A stretch of 32,451 bases of DNA from the NCBI RefSeq assembly GCF_024539815.1, contig NZ_JAHHIU010000158.1, forward strand, positions 1 through 32,451, given 5' to 3'. The notes beneath the pieces were generated by a model. That model saw nothing but the letters and a program-made list of their open reading frames with translations. It was not told where the DNA came from and did not search any database. Both the position numbers and the translations under genes were made by a program. This document shows, piece after piece, positions 15,680 to 23,573 of this stretch. Each line of letters begins with the position of its first letter. The first letter of the stretch is position 1. The DNA comes from Streptomyces hayashii. GTDB taxonomy: Bacteria; Actinomycetota; Actinomycetes; Streptomycetales; Streptomycetaceae.

Positions 15680-16005
15680 GGTCGCCGCCTTCCGTTCGCA
15701 GCATTCAGGCCAGGAATGTAACAGTCGTCGCCCGGCCCTCCCCGGCCCATTCTCCCTCGCCGAACGGCGGTTCCCCGCACCGGGCCGCCTGGAGGCGCGG
15801 CGGGGACGGCGGGCGTCACGGCGGCGCCCGTCCCGGGCCGGCGCCCGCGCCCCGGCCGGGCCCCGCCGCCCTGTGCCTCTCCCGCCCACCGCCCTGCGCT
15901 CCTCCCGCCCACCGCCCTGTGCTCCGCTCGCTCACACACGGGCCTCGCAGGACGACGTGCGAGGCCCTGACGGGGTTCGGCGCCGGGCTCCGGGACGGGC
16001 GGGGC
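15680..16005. other. Gap between the regulator and the beta-glucosidase gene
   Basis: About 325 bases without a gene. It should hold the promoter of the LacI-family gene (a TACATT on the minus strand near 15717-15722 is a possible -10). It also contains an 18-bp direct repeat (15879-15896 and 15902-15919, period 23) and the terminator of the beta-glucosidase gene. I found no good copy of the TGGGAGCGCTCCCA operator here. Confidence 0.5.
15940..15967 (-). terminator. Terminator hairpin after the minus-strand GH1 gene
   Basis: GGGCCTCGCA (15940-15949) and TGCGAGGCCC (15958-15967) form a perfect 10-bp stem with an 8-base loop, about 40 bases past the end of the beta-glucosidase gene on the minus strand. 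Confidence 0.65.
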
Positions 16006-17454
16006 TCACTCCTGCCCGGCGGCCGGCAGCGCGTTGCGGCGGATCACCTCGGCGTACCAGTGGGCGCTCGCCTTGGGGATGCGGCGCTGAGTGGAGTAGT
16101 CGACGTAGACGGCGCCGAAGCGCTTCGAATAGCCGTAGGACCATTCGAAGTTGTCCAGCAGGGACCACAGGAAGTAGCCGCGCACGTCGGCTCCGTCGGC
16201 CACCGCCCGCCGGACGGCCTCCAGGTGGGCGTGCAGGTAGGCGATCCGCTGCGGGTCGTTCACCCGGCCCTCGGGAGAGACGTAGTCGTCGAAGGCGGCG
16301 CCGTTCTCGGTCACCATCAGCGGCAGCCGGGGGTACGACGCGGCCAGGCCGGTCAGCAGGGTGTGCAGCCCGTCGGGGTCGATGGCCCAGTTCATCGCGG
16401 TGAGCTGGTCGTTGGCGAGGTGGAAGTCGACGTGCTCGGAGCCGGTCCACGGGGAGTGGTCGCTCGCGCCGTGGCCGTCGTTCTTGGCGCCGGTGCCGTT
16501 GCCCGAGGAGACCACGGTCGGGGCGTAGTAGTTGACGCCCAGCACGTCGATCGGTCGGGAGATCTCCTCCAGATCGCCGCCGTGCACCAGCTCCGCCCAG
16601 TCGACCAGGTGCGCGGTGTCGGCCATCAGGTCCTCGGGGTAGGCGCCGTCCAGGACGGGACCGGTGAAGATCCTGTTGCCGACGGCGTCGATCCGGCGGG
16701 CGGCCTCGGCGTCCTCGGGACTGTCGGTGAGGGGGCTCACCTGGTGCAGATTGAGGGTGAGGGAGGTCCGCGCGGACGCCGGCAGGTTCGCGCGCAGCGC
16801 CCCGACCGCCAGGCCGTGGCCCAGGTTGAGGTGGTGGGCGGCGCGCAGGGTGGCGGCCGGGTCGGTGCGGCCAGGGGCGTGCACGCCGGAGCCGTAGCCG
16901 AGGAACGCCGAGCACCAGGGCTCGTTGAGGGTGGTCCACAGCCCGACGCGGTCCCCGAGGGCCCGGCCCATGATCTCCGCGTAGTCGGCGAAGCGGTGCG
17001 CGGTGTCTCGCTGCGGCCAGCCGCCCGCGTCCTCCAGCTCCTGCGGCAGGTCCCAGTGGTAGAGGGTGGCGACGGGGGTGATGCCCGCCTCCAGGAGCTC
17101 GTCGGTCAGCCTGCGGTAGAAGTCGAGTCCCCGCTCCACGGCGGGGCCGCGACCGGTGGGCTGAACCCGGGACCAGGAGACCGAGAAGCGGTACGCGCCG
17201 AGACCGAGGTCCTTCATGAGCGCCACGTCGTCGCGGTACCGGTGGTAGTGGTCGGCGGCGATGTCACCGGTGTCGCCGTTGCGCACCTTGCCGGGTGTGC
17301 GGCTGAAGGTGTCCCAGATGGAGGGGGTCCGGCCGTCCTCCGCGGCGGCGCCCTCCACCTGGTACGCGGCGGTGGCGGCGCCCCAGACGAAGCCCGACGG
17401 GAAGGAGGTGTCTGCGGCCGGCTCGGCTTTGGTCTCGGTTCGTACGGCAGTCAT
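16006..17454 (-). CDS. bglC: GH1 beta-glucosidase, BglC-type
   Basis: A 482-residue cytoplasmic family 1 glycosidase that should split imported cellobiose and cello-oligosaccharides to glucose. The acid/base Glu is in TLNEPWCSAF and the nucleophile Glu in VTENGAAFDD, both typical. The conserved start FPSGFVWGAATAAYQVEGA follows a polar N-terminal extension of about 20 residues. There is no signal peptide, which fits hydrolysis after uptake. The ATG at 17454 has GGGAG about 11 bases upstream, and a degenerate copy of the CebR operator overlaps that site. The gene follows the two permease genes on the same strand after a gap of about 180 bases with a 9-bp hairpin, so it may have its own promoter as well as read-through. 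A close paralogue lies at 22020-23447. Confidence 0.93.
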   Translation of the reverse strand: MTAVRTETKAEPAADTSFPSGFVWGAATAAYQVEGAAAEDGRTPSIWDTFSRTPGKVRNGDTGDIAADHYHRYRDDVALMKDLGLGAYRFSVSWSRVQPTGRGPAVERGLDFYRRLTDELLEAGITPVATLYHWDLPQELEDAGGWPQRDTAHRFADYAEIMGRALGDRVGLWTTLNEPWCSAFLGYGSGVHAPGRTDPAATLRAAHHLNLGHGLAVGALRANLPASARTSLTLNLHQVSPLTDSPEDAEAARRIDAVGNRIFTGPVLDGAYPEDLMADTAHLVDWAELVHGGDLEEISRPIDVLGVNYYAPTVVSSGNGTGAKNDGHGASDHSPWTGSEHVDFHLANDQLTAMNWAIDPDGLHTLLTGLAASYPRLPLMVTENGAAFDDYVSPEGRVNDPQRIAYLHAHLEAVRRAVADGADVRGYFLWSLLDNFEWSYGYSKRFGAVYVDYSTQRRIPKASAHWYAEVIRRNALPAAGQE

Positions 17455-17456
17455 GG

Positions 17457-17470
17457 AGAGAACGCTCCCA
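17457..17470 (-). promoter_or_regulatory. Degenerate CebR-type operator at the bglC start
   Basis: On the minus strand TGGGAGCGTTCTCT matches TGGGAGCGCTCCCA at 11 of 14 positions: one half-site is perfect, the other weak. It ends three bases before the ATG and covers the ribosome binding site, so bound repressor could block elongation or initiation. Confidence 0.45.
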
Positions 17471-17549
17471 AGTGGCGTGAGGAAGAGCCGGACGTGATCC
17501 GGCGATGGGGGGAAGCGGACGGGGCACGGCACTGGGCGCCCGGCCGGGC

Positions 17550-17574
17550 ACGGCCCGCGGGCGGGGCGGGCCGT
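17550..17574 (-). terminator. Hairpin between cebG and bglC
   Basis: ACGGCCCGC (17550-17558) and GCGGGCCGT (17566-17574) form a perfect 9-bp stem around a 7-base G-rich loop. It may be a partial terminator or a 3' stabilising structure inside the operon. Confidence 0.45.
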
Positions 17575-17631
17575 ACGGAACGGCGAACGGGGGGTGCGGG
17601 CGTCGTGCCGGCACCCCGGCGGTCGCCCGGA

Positions 17632-18552
17632 TCAGCCCTTGACTGCGCCCGCCATGATGCCGCCGACGATCTGCTTGCCGAAGATGACGAAGACCAGCAG
17701 CAGCGGCAGGGTGCTGATCAGCGCTCCGGCCATGACGATGCTCTGGTCGGGAGTGTAGGAGGCGCTGAGCTGGCCCAGGGCCACCTGGAGGGTGGGGTTC
17801 TCCTGGTTCAGGGCGAGGAAGGGCCAGAAGAAGTCGTTCCACGCCTGCACGAAGGTGAGCATGCCGAGGACCATCATCGCGGGCCGGGCGGCGGGCAGGA
17901 CCACGTTCCAGACGATGCGGATGTTGGTCGCGCCGTCCACCTTGGCCGCCTCGATCAGCTCGTACGGCAGGGCCTCCAGCAGGTACTGGCGCATGAAGAA
18001 GACGCCGAACGCGCCGACCAGCGTCGGGAAGATCACCGACTCCAGCTGTCCGCCCCAGCCGATGTCCGCCATCATCATGAACAGCGGGACGACGCTGAGC
18101 TGCGGAGGGATCGTCAGGGTGGCGATGACCGCGGTCATCAGGGCGCCGCGGCCGCGGAAGCGCATCTTGGCGAAGGCGTATCCGGCCAGGGTGCAGAAGA
18201 ACAGGGTGGCCGCGGTGATGCAGCCGGCCACGATGAAGCTGTTGACGATGGCCTTGCCCAAGTGGGCCTGGTCCCAGGCCGCTTGGAGGTTGCTCCACAG
18301 CCGGCCGCCCGGCAGGAACGGCGGCGGGCTGTCGAGGACCCGCTGCTGGTCGTGGGAGGCGGCCACCAGCGTCCAGTACAGCGGGAAGACGGAGCCCAGG
18401 CCGACGACGATCAGGGCGGCGTAGGTGAACGGGCCGCCCTTGAGGTGCTGGCCGGCGCCGAGCTTGAAACGGCCGCCGCCCTTGTCGGCGGAGGCGGGAA
18501 GCGGTGCCGGGGCGAGGTCCGGCACGGTCTTGGTGGGACTGGTCGTGGTCAT
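17632..18552 (-). CDS. cebG: Sugar ABC transporter permease, CebG-type (MalG-like)
   Basis: A 306-residue inner-membrane permease of the carbohydrate CUT1 class. After a polar N-terminus of about 40 residues come six hydrophobic segments. The cytoplasmic EAA loop, which docks the ATPase, reads EAAKVDGATNIRIVWNVVLPAARP. The C-terminus (FGKQIVGGIMAGAVKG) is the standard MalG-type ending. The ATG has GGGAG at a good distance, and the gene begins 14 bases after the cebF stop. With CebF and CebE it should import cellobiose and cellotriose. No ATPase gene lies in the operon; Streptomyces usually use the shared MsiK. Confidence 0.92.
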   Translation of the reverse strand: MTTTSPTKTVPDLAPAPLPASADKGGGRFKLGAGQHLKGGPFTYAALIVVGLGSVFPLYWTLVAASHDQQRVLDSPPPFLPGGRLWSNLQAAWDQAHLGKAIVNSFIVAGCITAATLFFCTLAGYAFAKMRFRGRGALMTAVIATLTIPPQLSVVPLFMMMADIGWGGQLESVIFPTLVGAFGVFFMRQYLLEALPYELIEAAKVDGATNIRIVWNVVLPAARPAMMVLGMLTFVQAWNDFFWPFLALNQENPTLQVALGQLSASYTPDQSIVMAGALISTLPLLLVFVIFGKQIVGGIMAGAVKG

Positions 18553-18566
18553 CGATATCGCTCCCG

Positions 18567-19559
18567 TCAGGCCGCGCTCTTGCGCACGAACCGGCCGACG
18601 ATCCAGTTGATCAAGGCGATGAGCAGCAGCAGGACGAGCATGGCCCAGGCCACGGCGGCCGCCGGGCCCAGATGCCCCAGCTTCCAGCCGTAGTTGAAGA
18701 GATAGATGCTGAGGGTCTCGTACTGGTGCTCGCTGCCTCCGACGGCGCCGATCGTGCCGCCCTGCAGCAGCAGCGGCTCACCGAACAGCTGCATGGATCC
18801 GATCGTCGAGATGACGATGGTGAACAGGATCGTCGGTCGCAGCGAGGGGATGGTCACCTTGCGGAACTGCTGCCAGCGCGTCGCACCGTCGATCGACGCC
18901 GCTTCGTACAGATCGGTGGGCACGGCCTGCATGGCCGCCAGATAGATCAGGGCGTTGTAGCCGGTCCAGCGCCAGATCACGATGACGGAGATGGCGATCT
19001 TGGACGTCCACTCGCCGTCGCCCCAGTCGGTGTTGCCGATGCCGACGAAGTGGAGCACCCAGTTGAGCAGGCCGCCGTCGGCCCGGAAGACCAGGGCGAA
19101 GACCAGGGCCGCGGTCGCCACCGAGGTCGCGTACGGGGTGAGGATCACCGTCCGCCAGAACGTGCTGGCACGCAGCTTGTAGTTGAGCAGGTGGGCGAGG
19201 CCCAGCGCCACGAGCAGCTGCGGGACGGTGGAGAGGACGCCGATCACGAAGGTGTTCGTGACGGCCGTCCAGAACTCGGAGTCCTGGAGGATCCTGGCGA
19301 AGTTGTCCCAGCCGACCCACTCGGACTGGTCGAGGCCCGTCATCTCCACCCGGTGCAGGGCTATCCAGCCCGTGTACAGGAGCGGGTAGAGCCCGAAGGC
19401 GCCGAAGATGAGGAAGAAGGGGGCGATGTACGCGTACGGCGACGCCTTGTCGTCGAAGCGCCACAGCCGCGTACGCCACGCGCTGGGCGGGTTCGACGTG
19501 GCGCCGGAGCCGCCGGGTGGCGGGGTGTGGGCACCCCGTGTGGGGGTTGTCGTTGCCAC
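18567..19559 (-). CDS. cebF: Sugar ABC transporter permease, CebF-type (MalF-like)
   Basis: A 330-residue permease with a polar N-terminus of about 40 residues, then the first membrane helix YIAPFFLIFGAFGLYPLLY and five more segments. The EAA loop reads EAASIDGATRWQQFRKVTIPSLRP. The GTG start follows AAGGA at eight bases. It pairs with the CebG-type permease immediately downstream. A 383-base spacer with a strong hairpin separates it from the binding-protein gene upstream, which allows the binding protein to be made in excess. Confidence 0.92.
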   Translation of the reverse strand: MATTTPTRGAHTPPPGGSGATSNPPSAWRTRLWRFDDKASPYAYIAPFFLIFGAFGLYPLLYTGWIALHRVEMTGLDQSEWVGWDNFARILQDSEFWTAVTNTFVIGVLSTVPQLLVALGLAHLLNYKLRASTFWRTVILTPYATSVATAALVFALVFRADGGLLNWVLHFVGIGNTDWGDGEWTSKIAISVIVIWRWTGYNALIYLAAMQAVPTDLYEAASIDGATRWQQFRKVTIPSLRPTILFTIVISTIGSMQLFGEPLLLQGGTIGAVGGSEHQYETLSIYLFNYGWKLGHLGPAAAVAWAMLVLLLLIALINWIVGRFVRKSAA

Positions 19560-19942
19560 GGAGGGAGTCCTTCCCTGGAGAGCTGGGCCGGGTAGGGGCG
19601 GAAGGCGGGTTCACGGGCCGGGCGCCGGCCCCGCCGCCCGCGCGGATCGGCGCGGTGGCGAGCGGCCCGCGTTCCGGCGGCGATGTCGCGCCCCCTGCCC
19701 GCGCGGAGCCTGTCACGCGGCTCGTGCCGCGTCGCCGGGCGCCGGCCGCCGGCCCCGGGCGACACGGTGCCGCGGCGTCCGGCGGGTGTCCGCCGGACGC
19801 CCGGACGCCGCGCGGCGGACCGGCGCCGGACGGCCGACCTGGTGTGGACCACCTCCGCGCCCGCGGCGCGGGAGCCACAGCAGGGCCCCGCGCGCCGCAG
19901 CGCGGTGCGGGCGGCCTGTGAGGCCGCCCGCACCGGCGGATG
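19560..19942 (-). other. Long GC-rich spacer inside the ceb operon, with a hairpin
   Basis: This 383-base gene-free stretch lies between the binding-protein gene and the first permease gene. A perfect 12-bp stem (19905-19916 with 19922-19933, loop TGTGA) begins about ten bases after the binding-protein stop. It probably ends most transcripts or protects their 3' end. I see no convincing second promoter or ORF in the rest. Confidence 0.6.
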
Positions 19943-21262
19943 TCAGCCGATCGCCTTGTCGATCGTGTCGGTCGCGGCCTTCCACGCGTCAGCGGGCTTG
20001 GTGCCGCGCTTCTCCATGTTGTTGATCTGCGTGGAGATGGTGTCCTTGATCGTGGCGTCCTTCGGGCCGAGCACCGTCTCGGGGATGGCCTTGGCCTCCT
20101 CGGCGTAGATCTGGCCGATCGGGGCGTCGCTGAAGTAGGGGAGCTTCGCGTCCTTGACGTCGGCGAGCTCGTAGGCGCCCTTGTTGGACGGGAAGACGCC
20201 GATCGCCTTGAAGACGGCGGCCTGCTGCTCCGGAGCGGTCAGCCACTTGACCAGCTCCGTGGCCTCCTTGGTGTGCTTGCCGCCCTTGGGCACGGCCAGG
20301 AAGGAGCCGCCCCAGTTCGCCGCGGTGGCGCCGGGCGCACGGCTGATGTCCCACTTGCCCTTGAAGGCGTCGCCGGAGTTGATGGAGATCTGGCCGGCCA
20401 TCCAGGCGGGGCACGCCACGGTGGCCACGGTGCCCTTGCGCAGCGCCGCCTTCCAGGGGTCGGTGAACTGCGGCAGACCCTGGGTCAGCTTCTTCGACGC
20501 GGCCTCGGCGGAGAGGTTCCAGGCCTGCTGCACGGAGGGGCTGTCCTTGTAGATCGCCTTGCCGTCGGCGTCGTAGTACTGCTTCGGGGACGAGCCGACG
20601 ACCGCGTTGTACATGGCGCTCGCGGAGTCCATGAAGAAGGTGCCTGCGGGCGCCTTCGCCTGGAACTTCTCGCCGAGCTTGATGTAGTCCTCCCAGCCGC
20701 CCTTCACCGCGTTCGCGACGGCTTCGCGGTCGGCCGGCAGGCCCGCCTTCTCGAACAGGTCCTTGCGATAGCACAGGGACATCGGGCCGATGTCGGTGCC
20801 GGCGCCTATGACCGTGCCGTCCTTCGCGGTGGCCTGCTTCTCCTTCCAGGAGACCCAGTCGGCCACGTTGATGGTCTTGCTCAGGTCGGTGAACTTGGCC
20901 GCCTGGGTGTCGACGACCTCCTTGATGCGGCCGACCTCGATGCCGGTGACGTCCGCCAGACCGCTGCCCGTGTTCAGCTGCTGAAGAAGCTTCGGGTAGT
21001 AGTCCTGCTCGTTGGCGGTCGTCTCCTCCGTCACCGTGATGTTCGGGTGCAACGTGTGGTACTTCGCGAACAGACCGGCTTCCTTGTAGCCGAACTGCCC
21101 GAAGTCGGCCACCTTGAGAGTGATGTTCCCGTTGGAGTCCGAGGCGTCCGAGTCGCCGTCGTCGCTGCAGCCGGTCAGCAGCAGCGCCGAGGCCGTCAAG
21201 ACCGTGGTGGTCAGGGCCGCTGCTCTGCGGCCGCGACCGCCGCTGGTACGGGTGATGCGCAT
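19943..21262 (-). CDS. cebE: Sugar-binding lipoprotein, CebE-type
   Basis: A 439-residue extracellular solute-binding protein. The signal is of lipoprotein type: basic N-terminus, hydrophobic stretch, then the lipobox LLTGC with the acylated Cys32, followed by an acidic SDDGDSD linker. The mature part has the usual family 1 binding-protein features (NITLKVADFGQFGY near the start, a WLTAPEQQAAVFKA segment late). The ATG at 21262 follows AAGGAG at seven bases. It is the first gene of the transporter set, with a one-mismatch CebR operator about 210 bases upstream. The expected ligands are cellobiose and short cello-oligosaccharides; the sequence alone does not prove this. Confidence 0.9.
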   Translation of the reverse strand: MRITRTSGGRGRRAAALTTTVLTASALLLTGCSDDGDSDASDSNGNITLKVADFGQFGYKEAGLFAKYHTLHPNITVTEETTANEQDYYPKLLQQLNTGSGLADVTGIEVGRIKEVVDTQAAKFTDLSKTINVADWVSWKEKQATAKDGTVIGAGTDIGPMSLCYRKDLFEKAGLPADREAVANAVKGGWEDYIKLGEKFQAKAPAGTFFMDSASAMYNAVVGSSPKQYYDADGKAIYKDSPSVQQAWNLSAEAASKKLTQGLPQFTDPWKAALRKGTVATVACPAWMAGQISINSGDAFKGKWDISRAPGATAANWGGSFLAVPKGGKHTKEATELVKWLTAPEQQAAVFKAIGVFPSNKGAYELADVKDAKLPYFSDAPIGQIYAEEAKAIPETVLGPKDATIKDTISTQINNMEKRGTKPADAWKAATDTIDKAIG

Positions 21263-21473
21263 TCCACTACTCCTTGTTCCAGTGGGGAACGGGATCTCAG
21301 GAATCGGACCGCCGGGGTTCGACGCTCCCGACCTGCCCTCTCGATTCGAGCGGTGGCCAGCCCACAGCACATGGCGTGCGGTGAAAACGTGCTGGTCAAC
21401 GGTGCGCCATGTGCGTCAGAGGGAAGGGCTGTTGGTAGTTCGGTTCGCGGAGGAGAGGGCCCCCGACTGTCCG

Positions 21474-21487
21474 TGGGACCGCTCCCA
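21474..21487. promoter_or_regulatory. CebR operator (one mismatch) upstream of cebE
   Basis: TGGGACCGCTCCCA differs from the CebR box TGGGAGCGCTCCCA only at position 6. It lies downstream of the likely cebE -35 (TTGACA, minus strand 21530-21525), near the expected transcription start, where bound repressor would block RNA polymerase. Confidence 0.8.
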
Positions 21488-21524
21488 CGCGGCATGCCGG
21501 AAGACTCCTTGCTGCCGGACCGGG

Positions 21525-21530
21525 TGTCAA
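21525..21530 (-). promoter_or_regulatory. Candidate -35 of the cebE promoter
   Basis: A perfect TTGACA on the minus strand. No good -10 stands 17-18 bases downstream, so the promoter assignment is tentative. If correct, the cebE leader would be about 230 bases long. Confidence 0.35.
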
Positions 21531-21960
21531 GACTTGAAAACGGCGTTGTTGCGCAAGCGTGTTCTCTGCGTCACGTGAATGTGTCGCACCGGACGGGACG
21601 CCCGCCCGGACGTCGACCGGACCTCCCCGGGAATCACGCAGGTCACGAAGGGGTCGGCGGGAGAGGAGGCAGCCCGGCTCCGCTCGCCGGCGTCCGCGCC
21701 CGGATTTTCCGGCCCGGAACGAGGCGGCTCCGGAAGGGTCGCCGGAAGGTGAACGATCAGCGCCGGGCCGCGCCGGAGCGAGCCGCCGCCGGGCGGTCCG
21801 GGAATCGGCGCGGCCGACGGGACCGAGGGGCGCGGAGCGGATCGCGGCCGCGGCGCGCGGTCGCACGGGAGGGGAAAGCGGAACGGGACCCGAACCCGCT
21901 CCGCCGGAAGGCGGGGCGAAGAGTCGGACCTTTTCCCCTTCTCCTTGCGGCACCCCCCTT

Positions 21961-21988
21961 TTGCCGTGGGAGCGCTCCCATGCATAAT
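21961..21988 (+). promoter_or_regulatory. Promoter of the second GH1 gene with a perfect CebR operator between -35 and -10
   Basis: TTGCCG (21961-21966) and CATAAT (21983-21988) are separated by 16 bases. The 14-bp perfect palindrome TGGGAGCGCTCCCA (21967-21980) fills nearly the whole spacer. Bound repressor would directly exclude RNA polymerase. The start codon is about 25 bases beyond the expected transcription start. Confidence 0.8.
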
Positions 21989-22019
21989 GGGCGCTCACCC
22001 GACTCACGGGAGCGACCTC

Positions 22020-23447
22020 ATGCCCGACCTGATGACCGCGGCCTTTCCCCCTTCCTTCCTCTGGGGCGCCGCGACGTCCGCCTACCAGATCGAGGGGGCG
22101 GTGCGGGAGGACGGCCGTACGCCGTCGATCTGGGACACCTTCAGCCACACGCCGGGCAAGACGGCCGGCGGCGACTCCGGTGACATCGCGGTCGACCACT
22201 ACCACCGCTACCGCGACGACGTGGCGCTGATGGCGGACCTCGGCCTGACGGCGTACCGCTTCTCCGTCTCGTGGTCCCGGGTGCAGCCGACCGGCCGCGG
22301 GCCCGCGGTGCAGGTGGGCCTGGACTTCTACCGCCGCCTGGTCGACGAGCTGCTCGCCAAGGGCATCAAGCCCGCCGTCACCCTCTACCACTGGGACCTC
22401 CCGCAGGAACTGGAGGACGCGGGCGGCTGGCCGGAGCGCGACACCGCCCACCGGTTCGCCGAGTACGCGCAGATCGTCGGCGAGGCGCTCGGCGACCGCG
22501 TGGAGAACTGGATCACGCTCAACGAGCCGTGGTGCAGCGCATTCCTGGGCTACGCGTCCGGGGTGCACGCGCCGGGCCGGACCGACCCGGCGGCGTCGCT
22601 GCAGGCAGCCCACCATCTGAACCTGGCGCACGGGCTGGGCGCCTCGGCGCTGCGCTCCGTCATGCCGGCCCGCAACACGGTGGCGCTCAGCCTCAACTCG
22701 TCCGTCGTGCGCCCGCTCTCCCCGGGAAACGCCGAGGACCTGGCGGCCGTCCAGAAGATCGACGACCTCGCCAACGGCGTCTTCCACGGCCCGATCCTGA
22801 AGGGCGCCTACCCGCAGACGCTGCTGGCGGCGACCTCCTCGGTGACGGACTGGTCGTTCGTCCTCGACGGCGACCTGCGCAGCATCAACCAGCCGCTGGA
22901 CGCGCTGGGCCTGAACTACTACACGCCCACCCTGGTCTCGGCGGCCGACGCCGAGCCGAAGGGGCCGCGCTCGGACGGCCACGGCTCCAGCGCCCACTCC
23001 CCCTGGCCGGGCGCGGACGACGTCGCCTTCCACCAGACTCCGGGCGAGCGCACGGAGATGGGCTGGACGATCGACCCGACCGGGCTGCACGAGCTGATCA
23101 TGCGGTACGCAGAGGAGGCCCCGGGCCTTCCCCTCTACATCACGGAGAACGGCGCGGCCTACGACGACAAGCCCGACGCGGACGGCCGCGTCCACGACCC
23201 GGAGCGCATCGCGTATCTGCACGGTCACCTGAGCGCGGTGCGCCGCGCGATCGCGGACGGCGCGGACGTCCGCGGCTACTACCTCTGGTCCCTGCTCGAC
23301 AACTTCGAATGGGCGTACGGCTACGAGAAGCGGTTCGGGGCGGTGTACGTCGACTACGCGACGCTCGCCCGCACCCCGAAGTCGAGCGCGGTCTGGTACG
23401 GCCGGGCGGCGAGGACGGGCGTCCTGCCGGAGGCCGAGACGGCCTGA
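22020..23447 (+). CDS. Second GH1 beta-glucosidase (BglC paralogue), divergent from cebE
   Basis: A 475-residue family 1 glycosidase with the same layout as the minus-strand enzyme and long identical stretches (for example WDTFSHTPGK against WDTFSRTPGK, and YRFSVSWSRVQPTGRGPAV in both). The acid/base Glu is in TLNEPWCSAF and the nucleophile in ITENGAAYDD. The N-terminus is short (MPDLMTAAFPPSF) with no signal peptide, so it acts inside the cell. The ATG has GGGAG at seven bases. Differences from the paralogue concentrate in the middle (about residues 215-330), where aglycone contacts lie, so substrate preference may differ. A perfect operator in its promoter places it under the same repressor as the transporter. 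It may act on other imported beta-glucosides or serve as a backup. Confidence 0.93.
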   Translation: MPDLMTAAFPPSFLWGAATSAYQIEGAVREDGRTPSIWDTFSHTPGKTAGGDSGDIAVDHYHRYRDDVALMADLGLTAYRFSVSWSRVQPTGRGPAVQVGLDFYRRLVDELLAKGIKPAVTLYHWDLPQELEDAGGWPERDTAHRFAEYAQIVGEALGDRVENWITLNEPWCSAFLGYASGVHAPGRTDPAASLQAAHHLNLAHGLGASALRSVMPARNTVALSLNSSVVRPLSPGNAEDLAAVQKIDDLANGVFHGPILKGAYPQTLLAATSSVTDWSFVLDGDLRSINQPLDALGLNYYTPTLVSAADAEPKGPRSDGHGSSAHSPWPGADDVAFHQTPGERTEMGWTIDPTGLHELIMRYAEEAPGLPLYITENGAAYDDKPDADGRVHDPERIAYLHGHLSAVRRAIADGADVRGYYLWSLLDNFEWAYGYEKRFGAVYVDYATLARTPKSSAVWYGRAARTGVLPEAETA

Positions 23448-23488
23448 CCACGAAACCACCTGCCCGGGGGAAGGGGCAGGGGAGGGGA

Positions 23489-23521
23489 GGGCGCGGCAGG
23501 TTGTGGGGGCCTGCCGCGCCC
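23489..23521. terminator. Bidirectional hairpin between convergent genes
   Basis: GGGCGCGGCAGG (23489-23500) pairs perfectly with CCTGCCGCGCCC (23510-23521) around a 9-base loop. It stands between the second GH1 gene and the convergent zinc-finger gene and can serve both. Confidence 0.7.
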
Positions 23522-23573
23522 CGGCCGTCCGGCGGAGGCCGAGCCGGGCGGCGCGGCCGAGGGGCTGCGCCCG

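Larger units (their letters stand above)
21263..22019. other. Divergent control region between cebE and the second GH1 gene
   Basis: This 757-base region holds both promoters of the locus. Its left part carries the cebE operator and a TTGACA -35; its right end carries a perfect operator within a compact promoter. The middle (about 21600-21950) is very GC rich and, apart from chance open frames on both strands, shows no gene I can support. A short TTGCGCAA palindrome lies near 21549. Confidence 0.6.

Noticed and set aside
15879..15919. 18-bp direct repeat as a CRISPR-like or satellite array
   Set aside because: Only two copies in low-complexity C-rich DNA; no further units or spacers.
21396..23459. 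Long minus-strand open frame antisense to the second GH1 gene
   Set aside because: The plus strand encodes a complete GH1 enzyme with motifs; the antisense translation is a Val/Gly/Arg-rich shadow without domains.
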